DNA of 64,000 bases from Microbacterium oxydans (lineage in GTDB: Bacteria; Actinomycetota; Actinomycetes; Actinomycetales; Microbacteriaceae): NCBI RefSeq assembly GCF_000956525.1, contig NZ_JYIW01000015.1, positions 33,313-97,312 on the forward strand, read 5' to 3'. A model generated the notes under the pieces. The model saw only the letters and a program-made list of their open reading frames with translations. It was not told the DNA's origin and made no database searches. Position 1 is the first letter of the stretch, and the number at the start of each line of letters is the position of its first letter. The translations under genes and the position numbers were made by a program. Positions 8,752 through 16,348 of the stretch are shown piece after piece.

Positions 8752-9605
8752 CCCTCGTCTCCGCCCACGATCTCGTCTCGACCGCTGCTGCGGCCGGCAC
8801 GGGCATCGGCGCCTTCAACGTGATCCACCTCGAGACCGCCGAAGGGCTCGTGCGGGCCTCCGAGCTCGCCGGGCTGCCCGTGATCCTGCAGATCTCGCAG
8901 AACTGCGCCGACTACCACGGTGGCCTCGAGCCGATCGCGCTCGCGACGCTCGCCGTGGCCCGGCGCGCGCAGACGCCGGTCGCCGTGCACCTCGACCACG
9001 CAGAGCGACCGGAGCTCGTCGATGAGGCCATCGCACTCGGCTTCGGCTCGGTGATGTTCGACGGCGGCGCGCTGCCCTACGACGAGAACGTGGCACTGAC
9101 CGCCGAGGTCGCGGCGCGCGCTCGGGCGGCCGGCGTCTTCATCGAGGGCGAGCTCGGTGAGGTCGGCGGCAAGGACGGCGCGCACGCGCCGGGCGTTCGG
9201 ACCGACCCGGACGAGGCCAGGGCGTTCGTCGCTGCGACCGGGGTCGATGCCCTCGCCGTGGCCGTCGGCTCCTCGCACGCCATGACCGATCGCACGGCAT
9301 CCCTCGATCTCGAACTGATCGCCCGACTGCGCGAGGCGCTCCCGGTGCCGCTCGTGCTGCACGGCTCGTCCGGGGTCGCCGACGACGAGATCGCCGCGGC
9401 CGTGCGCGCCGGCATGACGAAGATCAACGTCTCGACGCATCTGAACGGCTTCTTCACCAGGGCGATCCGCGAGAAGCTCGCCGCCGATGCTACCCTCGTC
9501 GATTCGCGGAAGTACCTCACCCCCGCGCGCGACGCGCTCGCCGCTGAGGCCGCACGGCTGCTGTGTCTGTTCGCCGCTGCCGGGGGCGATACGGTGGCGG
9601 GATGA
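8748..9605 (+). CDS. Class II fructose/tagatose-bisphosphate aldolase family protein
   Basis: A 285-aa protein starting at GTG 8748 in a GTGA overlap with the PfkB gene, with GGAAGG 7 bp upstream. Zinc ligands are visible in VHLDHAERPE, in AVGSSHA and in VLHGSSGV, and the catalytic region IEGELGEVGGKDG is intact. The length matches KbaY/GatY-type aldolases. It would split a ketohexose-1,6-bisphosphate into DHAP and glyceraldehyde-3-phosphate, completing entry into glycolysis. Tagatose versus fructose specificity cannot be decided by eye. Confidence 0.88.
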   Translation: MTLVSAHDLVSTAAAAGTGIGAFNVIHLETAEGLVRASELAGLPVILQISQNCADYHGGLEPIALATLAVARRAQTPVAVHLDHAERPELVDEAIALGFGSVMFDGGALPYDENVALTAEVAARARAAGVFIEGELGEVGGKDGAHAPGVRTDPDEARAFVAATGVDALAVAVGSSHAMTDRTASLDLELIARLREALPVPLVLHGSSGVADDEIAAAVRAGMTKINVSTHLNGFFTRAIREKLAADATLVDSRKYLTPARDALAAEAARLLCLFAAAGGDTVAG

Positions 9606-10381
9606 AGCGCGCGTCGCGGCTCAACGCCATCCTCGACCTCCTCGCCGACGGGGGAGAGGTGACGGTCGACGACCTCGTCGCCCGCTTCGGGGCATCGCCG
9701 GCGACCACCCGACGCGATCTCGACTCGCTCGCCGAGCAGCGACTGCTCACCAGGACGCACGGCGGCGCGGTCGCGCAGACCGTCGCCTACGAGCTGCCCA
9801 TCCGGTACAAGAGCCACCTGCGCACCGAGCAGAAGGAGCGCATCGCTCAGGCAGCGGCCGAACTCGTCGCGCCTGGCATGGTGGTCGGACTCTCCGGTGG
9901 CACGACGACCACTGCGATCGCCGCAGCCCTCGCGGCCCGTGACGACCTGGCCGCGGGCGCCGGCATCACGGTCGTGACGAACGCGGTCAACATCGCCGCC
10001 CAGCTCGCCACCCGCCCTGAGATCAAGGTCGTCGTGACCGGTGGCGTGATCCACTCCCGCAGCTACGAGCTCGTCGGACCGTTCGTCGAGCAGCTGCTGC
10101 GCGGTGTACGCCTCGACATCGCCTTCATCGGCGTGAACGGCATGGATGCGCTCTCCGGCGCGAGCACCCACGACGAGCGCGAGGCGGCCGTGAACCGCAT
10201 GATGGCGGAACGCGCGCGTCGCGCCGTGGTCGTGACCGACAGCAGCAAGCTCGGGGTCGCGGCCTTCGCGGCGGTCGGCGGCGTCGAGCTGTTCCCGACC
10301 GTGCTGACAGATGCAGGGGCGGATGCTGAGGCCATCGCCGCGCTGCGGGCGGCCGGCTACGAGGTCCTGCTCGCCGACTGA
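9602..10381 (+). CDS. DeoR-family transcriptional regulator
   Basis: A 259-aa regulator. The ATG at 9602 overlaps the aldolase stop (ATGA), which favours it over an upstream in-frame start. The N-terminus is a DeoR winged helix (RLNAILDLLADGGEVTVDDL, then ATTRRDLDSLAE). The C-terminal DeoRC sensor follows, with the sugar-phosphate-binding loop GLSGGTTTTA and the FIGVNG motif. It is last in the catabolic operon. It is a good candidate to bind the phased repeats at 5854-5900 and to sense a phosphorylated intermediate, as AgaR, LacR and GatR do. A strong hairpin follows its stop. Confidence 0.9.
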   Translation: MKRASRLNAILDLLADGGEVTVDDLVARFGASPATTRRDLDSLAEQRLLTRTHGGAVAQTVAYELPIRYKSHLRTEQKERIAQAAAELVAPGMVVGLSGGTTTTAIAAALAARDDLAAGAGITVVTNAVNIAAQLATRPEIKVVVTGGVIHSRSYELVGPFVEQLLRGVRLDIAFIGVNGMDALSGASTHDEREAAVNRMMAERARRAVVVTDSSKLGVAAFAAVGGVELFPTVLTDAGADAEAIAALRAAGYEVLLAD

Positions 10382-10387
10382 CTGCCG

Positions 10388-10412
10388 GCACCCGTCCGAT
10401 TCGGACGGGTGC
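10388..10412. terminator. Perfect hairpin after the catabolic operon
   Basis: GCACCCGTCCGA (10388-10399) and TCGGACGGGTGC (10401-10412) are perfect 12-bp arms separated by one base. It starts 7 bp after the DeoR stop. It has no U-tract but is very stable, so it is the likely terminator for the plus-strand operon. Confidence 0.7.
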
Positions 10413-10457
10413 TCCGCAGGGCCCCGACGCCCCCGATATCGTCGAAGCCCTGCGGAG
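10412..10457. terminator. Second hairpin in the convergent gap
   Basis: CTCCGCAGGGC (10412-10422) pairs with GCCCTGCGGAG (10447-10457), and CGACG/CGTCG pair inside it. It may act as terminator for the minus-strand CHAT operon or as back-up for the plus strand. The remaining gap, 10458-10641, holds nothing else I recognise. Confidence 0.5.
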
Positions 10458-10641
10458 TGCCGCGGTCTGCGGCCACCCTCCGAAGTCGGTGTTGTTGTCT
10501 GCCCGCGTTCCCCAGATCGCGGATTCCCCAGTCGACTGCGCCTCCCTCGCGCCTCGAAACCTCCGAAGCCCTTCGCATCAGCACCTTCCGAACATCAGGA
10601 GCGATGATCCCGCCCGCTGATACAGCGAATGGAGAAAAAGT

Positions 10642-13101
10642 TCAGAATCCGCTGCCGTGGCTCTGGAACGGGGCTCGATGCCCGGTCGAGACGGATGCCG
10701 AGGCGAGCGCCTCCGCGGGTGCGGCGCCGGCGGCGAGTTCGTCGTGCACGGCGCCGAGCAGCTCGCACGCGACGTCGTCGGCGACCACGACCGGGGCCGC
10801 GATCACGCAGCTCGTGCCGGCGTGCAACCACACCCGCGTCATCCCCAGGGCCTCTTCGCCCCAGCGCACCGAGGAGCGCCCGAGCTCGCACGCAGACAGG
10901 ATGACGGTCTTCGGCGTGCGGCGGATCAGATCGACGTCGTAGCCGAACAGGGTGCCGTCGGCGAGCTCGAACCCCGAGAACAGCGGGTTGTCGACGGCGT
11001 GACGACCGTGCGCGGCGATGTGCAGCAGGTCGACATCGCTCGCGACCGCGGTCACCGCCGACACCGTGGCGTGTTCGCCGTCGAGCAGGCGCGGCGCGGT
11101 GCCCGACCCGGTCCACGCCTCAGTAGCCCGCCGGATCTCCTCGTCGGCGCGCGGCACTCGTGGTCCGGCCGCGAAACCGACGTGCTGCGGCGGTGTCGCC
11201 GCCGTGCTGCTCCGCCGAGACGGCGGTGCGTCGTCGACCCACCGAGAGACCGAGGTCGCGAGCGTGAACGGCGTGCCGTGCATGCCGGGCAGCATCGCCC
11301 ACGGCACGCCGGCGAGGATTCCCGGCACCGTGACGACGAGGCGCCGCGCACCGCCCGCAGCCGCGCGGGCGGGGGCGAGCAGCTCGGCGTCGAGCAGCCG
11401 CAGTCGGGCGTCGAGCGACCGGTCGATCACGGTCGACATCGGGCCGCCACGGGTGAGCGCGGCCATGTCGAGATCGGCGCGGAGCCCGTCGAGCGCGGTC
11501 TGCACGCGCGGCCACCCGAGGTCCACGATCTCGGCGCCGCCTGCCGTCACCACGACGGCGTGCAGGGCCGACCCCGTGTACACGTACGAGAGCACTGCCG
11601 TCTGCCCGTCGAGCTGCGACATCGCGGCGCCGAGGTCGAGACGGCCGCGCGTTCCGCCGGTGCCGGTCGACGACCACTGCCGCTCGCGCACCCGGTCGCG
11701 CAGCACCCGCACGCGGGCGTCGGTCGTCCAGTCGTGGCCGGCGAGGTCGGCGCGCAGCATCCGCAGCTCGGCGAGGTCTGCCGCGAGATCCTCATCGTGC
11801 GGAGGGCGCAGCGGTGCCACCTGCTGACTGAGATGCCTCGCCCGCTCCGACCAGGCGAACACCGTCGCAGGGTCCCTGGTGCGAGCGGCAGCGCTGAGCC
11901 CCGCGAACACGAGATCGGTGCCGTGCATCGCGAGCGAGGCCTGCAGGTCGAGGGCGCCGAAGGACTGCTGCCAGGTCGTGAGCAGATCGAGCCCGGATGC
12001 CGCCGCCTGGAGCGCGTCACCGGTGCGACCGGACGATGCCGCCCGCGCCGCACGCACCTCCTGCGCTCGGAGCCGCAGGGGTGCAGGGGCATCGTCGGCG
12101 ATCCGCGGCATCCGTCCCCGACTCGTGCGCAGCGCGGTCAGTCGCAGCGCGGTCGCCTCGGTGCGGAACCCGCCGCGGTCGAGCGCGGTCGCCGCCGCAG
12201 CGATCTCGTCGGCGTGTGGCGCGGACCCTGGTGTCGCGCGCGCCCTGGCCTCGAGCCGCACCGCTTCGGCGCGCGCCGCCCACCCGGCGCTGCCCAGCGA
12301 GGTGAACCGGCGGGCAGCCGTGCGCGCGACGCGCTCGGCCTCCGGGGCATCGTGGCGCAGCAGCGACCGCGCGAGATGGAACTCGGCCTCGCCGCGCGCC
12401 TGCCGCATCCGCTGCGCACCGAACTGCACCGCGACCTGCGCTAGCAGCGCCTCGGCCTCGGTGGTGAGCCCGGCATCGCGCAGCACCTCGGCCCGGTCGA
12501 GATCGCTGATGGCTGCGGCGAGGTCGCTGATCGCGGCGAGCGTCGGCCGCGAGCGGGTCATCAGCGCCAGCGCCGTCACCAGGTCGCCGCCGAGCAGCGC
12601 GGCATAGCCGAGGTTGTGCCGCGCTTCGGCGAGGGGCTCAGCGTCGCCGTTCGCCTCGTACACCGCGACGGCGCGCTGCAGATCGGTGACGCACGCGTCG
12701 AGGTCGTGCTGCTGCATCCGCACGATCGAACGGTTCATCAGGAAGTTCGCGAGCTCGGTGCTCTCCTCGCGGATCGCCTCGATCGCCTGCGTGAGTGCAG
12801 CCTCGGCCTCGGCGAGTCGTCCGGCGTGCATGAGGAGCGTGCCCAGCTGCCCACTGAGCACCGAGGTGGTCTCGACGCTCAGCCCTGGCCGGTCGAGCGC
12901 CTCACGGCACAGTGCCTCCGCCTCGGTCGGACGCCCGGTCTGCGCGAGCACGTACGCCATGGTCCCGTCGATGCGCGCCCTGAGGTCGGGGTCATCCGTC
13001 CGGTCGGATGCCGTGCCGAGCGCACGCCGCGCAGCCGCGAATCGTCGTGCGTTGGCCGCCTCGACGCCGCGCCGGTGCAGCTCGCTCGCGGACAGGGGCA
13101 T
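10642..13101 (-). CDS. TPR-CHAT domain protease-like protein
   Basis: An 819-aa cytoplasmic protein with no signal peptide or membrane helix. Roughly residues 1-330 are TPR-like helix pairs with repeated A/L/E-rich patterns (AEALCREALDRPG, LAEARHNLGYAALLGGD). The C-terminal part, about 470-819, is a CHAT (caspase-HetF) domain with the His/Cys dyad in HIAAHG (His698) and LSACELG (Cys738). CHAT proteins are caspase-like peptidases that respond to a signal through their TPR partner. I chose the start at 13101 because upstream codons lie in a palindromic repeat. It is last in an operon with a sigma factor and a subtilisin. Substrate unknown. Confidence 0.85.
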   Translation of the reverse strand: MPLSASELHRRGVEAANARRFAAARRALGTASDRTDDPDLRARIDGTMAYVLAQTGRPTEAEALCREALDRPGLSVETTSVLSGQLGTLLMHAGRLAEAEAALTQAIEAIREESTELANFLMNRSIVRMQQHDLDACVTDLQRAVAVYEANGDAEPLAEARHNLGYAALLGGDLVTALALMTRSRPTLAAISDLAAAISDLDRAEVLRDAGLTTEAEALLAQVAVQFGAQRMRQARGEAEFHLARSLLRHDAPEAERVARTAARRFTSLGSAGWAARAEAVRLEARARATPGSAPHADEIAAAATALDRGGFRTEATALRLTALRTSRGRMPRIADDAPAPLRLRAQEVRAARAASSGRTGDALQAAASGLDLLTTWQQSFGALDLQASLAMHGTDLVFAGLSAAARTRDPATVFAWSERARHLSQQVAPLRPPHDEDLAADLAELRMLRADLAGHDWTTDARVRVLRDRVRERQWSSTGTGGTRGRLDLGAAMSQLDGQTAVLSYVYTGSALHAVVVTAGGAEIVDLGWPRVQTALDGLRADLDMAALTRGGPMSTVIDRSLDARLRLLDAELLAPARAAAGGARRLVVTVPGILAGVPWAMLPGMHGTPFTLATSVSRWVDDAPPSRRSSTAATPPQHVGFAAGPRVPRADEEIRRATEAWTGSGTAPRLLDGEHATVSAVTAVASDVDLLHIAAHGRHAVDNPLFSGFELADGTLFGYDVDLIRRTPKTVILSACELGRSSVRWGEEALGMTRVWLHAGTSCVIAAPVVVADDVACELLGAVHDELAAGAAPAEALASASVSTGHRAPFQSHGSGF

Positions 13102-13193
13102 CCCCCCAGGATGCCGTGCCCCGCGCTCGTGCGGAAGGGGCGCCTCCCGCGGCATCCGTTCGACGTGTCGGCCGCGACGCATCGCCGCGACGT

Positions 13194-13290
13194 GCAGGAG
13201 TATCGGCCACCTGCAGGAGCATCCCCCGGGGATCTCTCCTGGAGGTCGCCGATCATCCTGCAGGTGGCGCACCCCACAGGTCGCGCAACC
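13194..13290. repeat. Long palindromic repeat between protease genes
   Basis: GCAGGAGTATCGGCCACC... (13194-13219) pairs with the segment 13236-13261 as 26-bp arms with four mismatches. Two CCCACAGGTCGCGC-like copies follow to about 13290. It lies in the 214-bp gap between the S8 and CHAT genes. It resembles the REP-like intergenic palindromes seen elsewhere in this window. It may attenuate transcription into the CHAT gene. Confidence 0.6.
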
Positions 13291-13315
13291 CACAGGACGG
13301 ACGGATGCCTCGGCC

Positions 13316-14869
13316 CTACTCGACCGGCGCCGGCAGCGTCGCCATCACCGCCTGCACGGCATCGGTCGCGGCGTCCGCGCTCACGCCGCCGACTGCGACG
13401 CTGCCCAGGTGGGCCGCGATGCGTCCTGCGACGTACGGTGCCGCGAACGAGGTGCCGCTCCAGACCGAGAAGCCGCCGCGGTAGTCGTCGGGGTCGATGG
13501 TTTCGCGGCGGAGGCCGTCGACGTCGGCCCTGGTCGTCGCCTGCGCGCCGCCGACGAAGGCGGGCGAGGTGCTGACGATCGCCGCCCCCGGCGCGTAGAT
13601 CTGCACCCAGGGGCCGACGTTCGAGAACAGGGCGACCGAGCGCGACGACGGGTTCAGGGCCCCGACCGAGACGTGCGGTGCGCCGCTGTCGGGCGCGATG
13701 CCGTTGTCCGATCCGGGCCACGGCCACAGGGACGCCGGGAATGACGGCCGGTCGATCGCATCGTTGCCCGCCGAGCACACCACCACGCAGCCCAGCTCCC
13801 GCGCCTTCGCGAGCAGGGCGAACAGGGTGCGGCTGAAGAGCCCGTCGACCGGGGTCTCGTGGTAGTACCCGAGGGACAGGTTCAGCACGTCGATCGGATG
13901 CCCCGTCTTCGGGTCCTCGCGGTAGCGGCGCAGCAGCTCGACGACCTGCGCGATCGTGCCGAGCAGCGTGCCCTCGTCGATCACGCCGAGGGCGCCGGCG
14001 ACCCGCACCGAGAGGATGTCGGCGTCAGGGGCGGTCTGTCTGATGATGCCGGCGATGAACGTGCCGTGCCCTGCGACCGCATCGATCTCGCCGTCGAGCT
14101 GCCCGTACAGGTCGGGGTAGCGCTCAGGGTCGGCGTCGTCGGTGAGCCCCACCGGCACGCCGTCGAGGGTCACGTGTCTCGTCACGATGTCGTCCGGCAG
14201 CCAGTCGTGCACGCCGCAGCCCGTGTCGAGCACCGCGACGACCGGACGGCGTCCTCGCTTCGGTGCAGGTCCGCGTCGCGGGGCGGGCCCGATCCAGGTG
14301 ACCGGCTGCCGTGCGCCGCGTCCGGGCTCGAGGTAGTCGTCGCTGCCGCCCGCGCCCTCGCCGCGCACCGGGTTGGTGCGGCTGAAGGGGTTCGTCCGGC
14401 TGAACGGGTTGGTGCGGCTGAACGGGTTGAGCCCGACCGGATCGATCGACAGCACGTGCTCGAGGCCGGTGCGCGGCATCGTCGACCGAGACATGCGCCG
14501 TGCGCGCTGCAGCACGCGCCACGCATCCGGAGCGACCGGCGACTCGCCGCGCACCGGTTCGTCGGGCGTGGTGAGTCGTGCCCGCAGGAACCCCGGCACA
14601 CCCGGCACGAGCTCTCGCCCCGCCAGTTCGGGGTCGTCGATCTCGAGCTGCCAGCCGAAGGTGTCTGCGGCGTCGCGGAGTGTGCGGATCTCCTGGTCGT
14701 ACGCTTCGAGGTCCTTCTCGTCGCGGATGATCAGCAGGCGTTGCGGCAGGTACGCGGTCGGATAGGCGCGGATGCCGTCGACCGGCTCCGTGCTCGGATC
14801 GAGCGCCGAACCGCGCCGGATCGATCCTTCCGCGCGGTCCTGCCAGCTCCAGCCTCTGGGTTGCTCCAT
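13316..14869 (-). CDS. S8 (subtilisin-like) serine protease with NPFSRT repeat linker
   Basis: A 517-aa protein with the full catalytic set: Asp215 (VLDTGCG), His268 (GHGTFIAG), oxyanion Asn369 (SAGND) and Ser474 (SGTSFAAP). There is no signal peptide and no classical propeptide, so it probably acts in the cytoplasm. The N-terminal ~140 residues are a separate domain I do not recognise. Three tandem NPFSRT hexapeptides (148-165) and a Gly/Pro-rich linker join it to the protease. It is the third gene of the operon sigma factor - 151-aa protein - S8 - CHAT. Two proteases beside a sigma factor suggest proteolytic signalling. Confidence 0.92.
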   Translation of the reverse strand: MEQPRGWSWQDRAEGSIRRGSALDPSTEPVDGIRAYPTAYLPQRLLIIRDEKDLEAYDQEIRTLRDAADTFGWQLEIDDPELAGRELVPGVPGFLRARLTTPDEPVRGESPVAPDAWRVLQRARRMSRSTMPRTGLEHVLSIDPVGLNPFSRTNPFSRTNPFSRTNPVRGEGAGGSDDYLEPGRGARQPVTWIGPAPRRGPAPKRGRRPVVAVLDTGCGVHDWLPDDIVTRHVTLDGVPVGLTDDADPERYPDLYGQLDGEIDAVAGHGTFIAGIIRQTAPDADILSVRVAGALGVIDEGTLLGTIAQVVELLRRYREDPKTGHPIDVLNLSLGYYHETPVDGLFSRTLFALLAKARELGCVVVCSAGNDAIDRPSFPASLWPWPGSDNGIAPDSGAPHVSVGALNPSSRSVALFSNVGPWVQIYAPGAAIVSTSPAFVGGAQATTRADVDGLRRETIDPDDYRGGFSVWSGTSFAAPYVAGRIAAHLGSVAVGGVSADAATDAVQAVMATLPAPVE

Positions 14870-14907
14870 GGATCATCCTCTCCGGTGCGGACCGCGGGGC
14901 GGGTCCG

Positions 14908-15363
14908 CTACAGCTCGAACAGCGGCGTCGACAGGGTGCGCTGCTCGTCGCCGACCGTGGTCGTCAGACGCACCTTCGTCAGCCCGGCCGGCACATCGTC
15001 GAATGCGAAACGGCCGGTCTCGGCCGGCGCGGTCGTCCGCTCCCGCTCGCCCTGCGTCAGCACGATCTCGGCCGCGGCCGCGTCGACCCACCCGTCGACG
15101 CGGCGGCGACCGGATGCCGTGGTCGTCACGTGCAGCAGGATGCTGGTGGTGCCGTCGCTGAACTGCAGGGTCAGCGCATCCGCGTCTCCGCGAACCGCTC
15201 CGAGCTGGCCCTCGACCAGTGTGAGCAGGGCATATTCGCGGTTCAGCCCGTCGGCCGCGACCGCCGCCACCATGCGGTCGATCAGGTCTGCCGGCATCGG
15301 GTCGACATCGAGCCAGAGCGATCGGAGGCTCGCGAACAGCGCTGCGTCGTCGTGGTCGCTCAT
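14908..15363 (-). CDS. Unknown 151-aa protein between sigma factor and S8 protease
   Basis: The ATG at 15363 overlaps the sigma-factor stop (ATGA), so the two are translationally coupled. The N-terminal ~45 residues are acidic and helical (MSDHDDAALFASLRSLWLD). The C-terminal ~100 residues alternate in a beta-rich pattern (LTLQFSDGTTSILLHVTT, then FAFDDVPAGLTKVRLTT), like a small Ig/carboxypeptidase-regulatory-like sandwich. There is no signal peptide, cysteine motif or known anti-sigma HxxxC motif. Position suggests a partner or substrate: something that holds the sigma factor or is cleaved by the S8/CHAT proteases. This is inference. Confidence 0.8.
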   Translation of the reverse strand: MSDHDDAALFASLRSLWLDVDPMPADLIDRMVAAVAADGLNREYALLTLVEGQLGAVRGDADALTLQFSDGTTSILLHVTTTASGRRRVDGWVDAAAAEIVLTQGERERTTAPAETGRFAFDDVPAGLTKVRLTTTVGDEQRTLSTPLFEL

Positions 15364-15995
15364 GTCCGTCCCTCCAGCCGCGGCGCCGGGGGTGCGTCGA
15401 GCAGCTCCCGGAGCTTCGCGAGGCACCGCGCCCTGGTCGGCCCGATGCTGCCGACCGGCATCGCGAGGTCCTGGGCGAGGCGCGCGTAGTCGGGGCGGTC
15501 TTCGAAGGCGATCACGCGCAGCAGTCGCTGGCACCGTTCGGCCAGACGCCGCACCGCCGCCCAGAGCCGACGCCGTTCCTCACCGAGCGCGGCATGCTCC
15601 TCGGCCGACGGCTGCTCGGGCAGGAGGGCGTCCAGGTCGTCGGATTCGGTCGTATCGACGCGGCCGTTCGCCTTGCCGACCCGCCAGGCCTCTCGCCGAG
15701 CGGTCGTGGTGAGCCAGGCCGAGACCGCGCGCGCGTCGGCGATGGAGCCGTGCCCGCGCACGAGTTGGAGCCAGGTGGTCTGCACCACGTCCTCGGCGAG
15801 GGTCCGCTCCAGCCCGTAGGCGCGCACGACGTGCCACAGCACGGGAGTCATCAGCCGTACCAGCTCGTCCATCGCGCGACCATCGCCCTCGCGCCATGCG
15901 TCGAAGAGATCGGCGGCCCGCAGCCAACGCGCAGGGCCGTCATCCGATGCAGGATCGAGAGCGGTGCCGGGTGCACCGTCGATCATGAAGCCCAT
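15360..15995 (-). CDS. ECF-type RNA polymerase sigma factor
   Basis: A protein of about 211 aa; starts at 15995 (MGFM...) or 15986 are both possible and neither has a strong ribosome site. Region 2 is seen in DAWREGDGRAMDELVRLM and LAEDVVQTTWLQLVRG. Region 4 is the helix-turn-helix YARLAQDLAMPVGSIGPTRA followed by CLAKLRELL. There is no region 1.1 or 3 and no transmembrane anti-sigma gene next to it. It is the first gene of the operon that continues with a 151-aa protein, an S8 protease and a TPR-CHAT protease. It probably redirects RNA polymerase to an unknown regulon. Confidence 0.88.
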   Translation of the reverse strand: MGFMIDGAPGTALDPASDDGPARWLRAADLFDAWREGDGRAMDELVRLMTPVLWHVVRAYGLERTLAEDVVQTTWLQLVRGHGSIADARAVSAWLTTTARREAWRVGKANGRVDTTESDDLDALLPEQPSAEEHAALGEERRRLWAAVRRLAERCQRLLRVIAFEDRPDYARLAQDLAMPVGSIGPTRARCLAKLRELLDAPPAPRLEGRT

Positions 15996-16098
15996 TGTGA
16001 TCACATCTACCAGGAGCACGGCAAGAGCTTTCTGATACATGTCTGCGTCCAGGAATCGAGCGACGGATGCCGCGGCCCGCAGCCGATACCGTGGAGGG

Positions 16099-16317
16099 GT
16101 GATCCCTCTCGCCATCGTGCTGTTCCTCAACGCCGCCTTCAACGCCATCGTCTGGCCGCAGTTCTACAAGCGCGTCGCGAAGGATCCGCGTGCGAAGGAC
16201 GCGAACGGCAAGGCCACGACGTTCCTGAAGGTGCATGCCGTGCTGATCGGCATCGCCCTGGTGCTCGCGCTGGTCTCGCTGTTGGCTGGCATCGCCGCGC
16301 TGACCGGCGCGCTCTAG
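16099..16317 (+). CDS. Small membrane protein, SCO4848 family
   Basis: A 72-aa protein with two membrane helices (IPLAIVLFLNAAFNAIVW and VLIGIALVLALVSLLAGI) and a short charged cytoplasmic loop KRVAKDPRAKD. The spacing and the VWP..YKR..KDPR pattern match the small actinobacterial SCO4848 family, whose function is unknown. I chose GTG 16099 because the protein then begins at the first helix. The GGAGGGG there sits very close, so an upstream ATG at 16039 in the same frame remains possible. It is divergent from the sigma-factor gene. Confidence 0.75.
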   Translation: MIPLAIVLFLNAAFNAIVWPQFYKRVAKDPRAKDANGKATTFLKVHAVLIGIALVLALVSLLAGIAALTGAL

Positions 16318-16346
16318 GCAGCGCGCTCTCGGGCGCCGCGCGCTGC
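16318..16346. terminator. Convergent hairpin
   Basis: GCAGCGCGC (16318-16326) pairs perfectly with GCGCGCTGC (16338-16346) around an 11-nt loop. It fills the 31-bp gap between the SCO4848 stop and the MFS stop, so it can end both transcripts. Confidence 0.6.
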
Positions 16347-16348
16347 GG

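Noticed and set aside
10642..15995. Type III-E CRISPR (Craspase) system
   Set aside because: TPR-CHAT plus sigma factor recall it, but there is no gRAMP effector, no cas1/cas2 and no repeat array in the window. Only the signalling logic is comparable.
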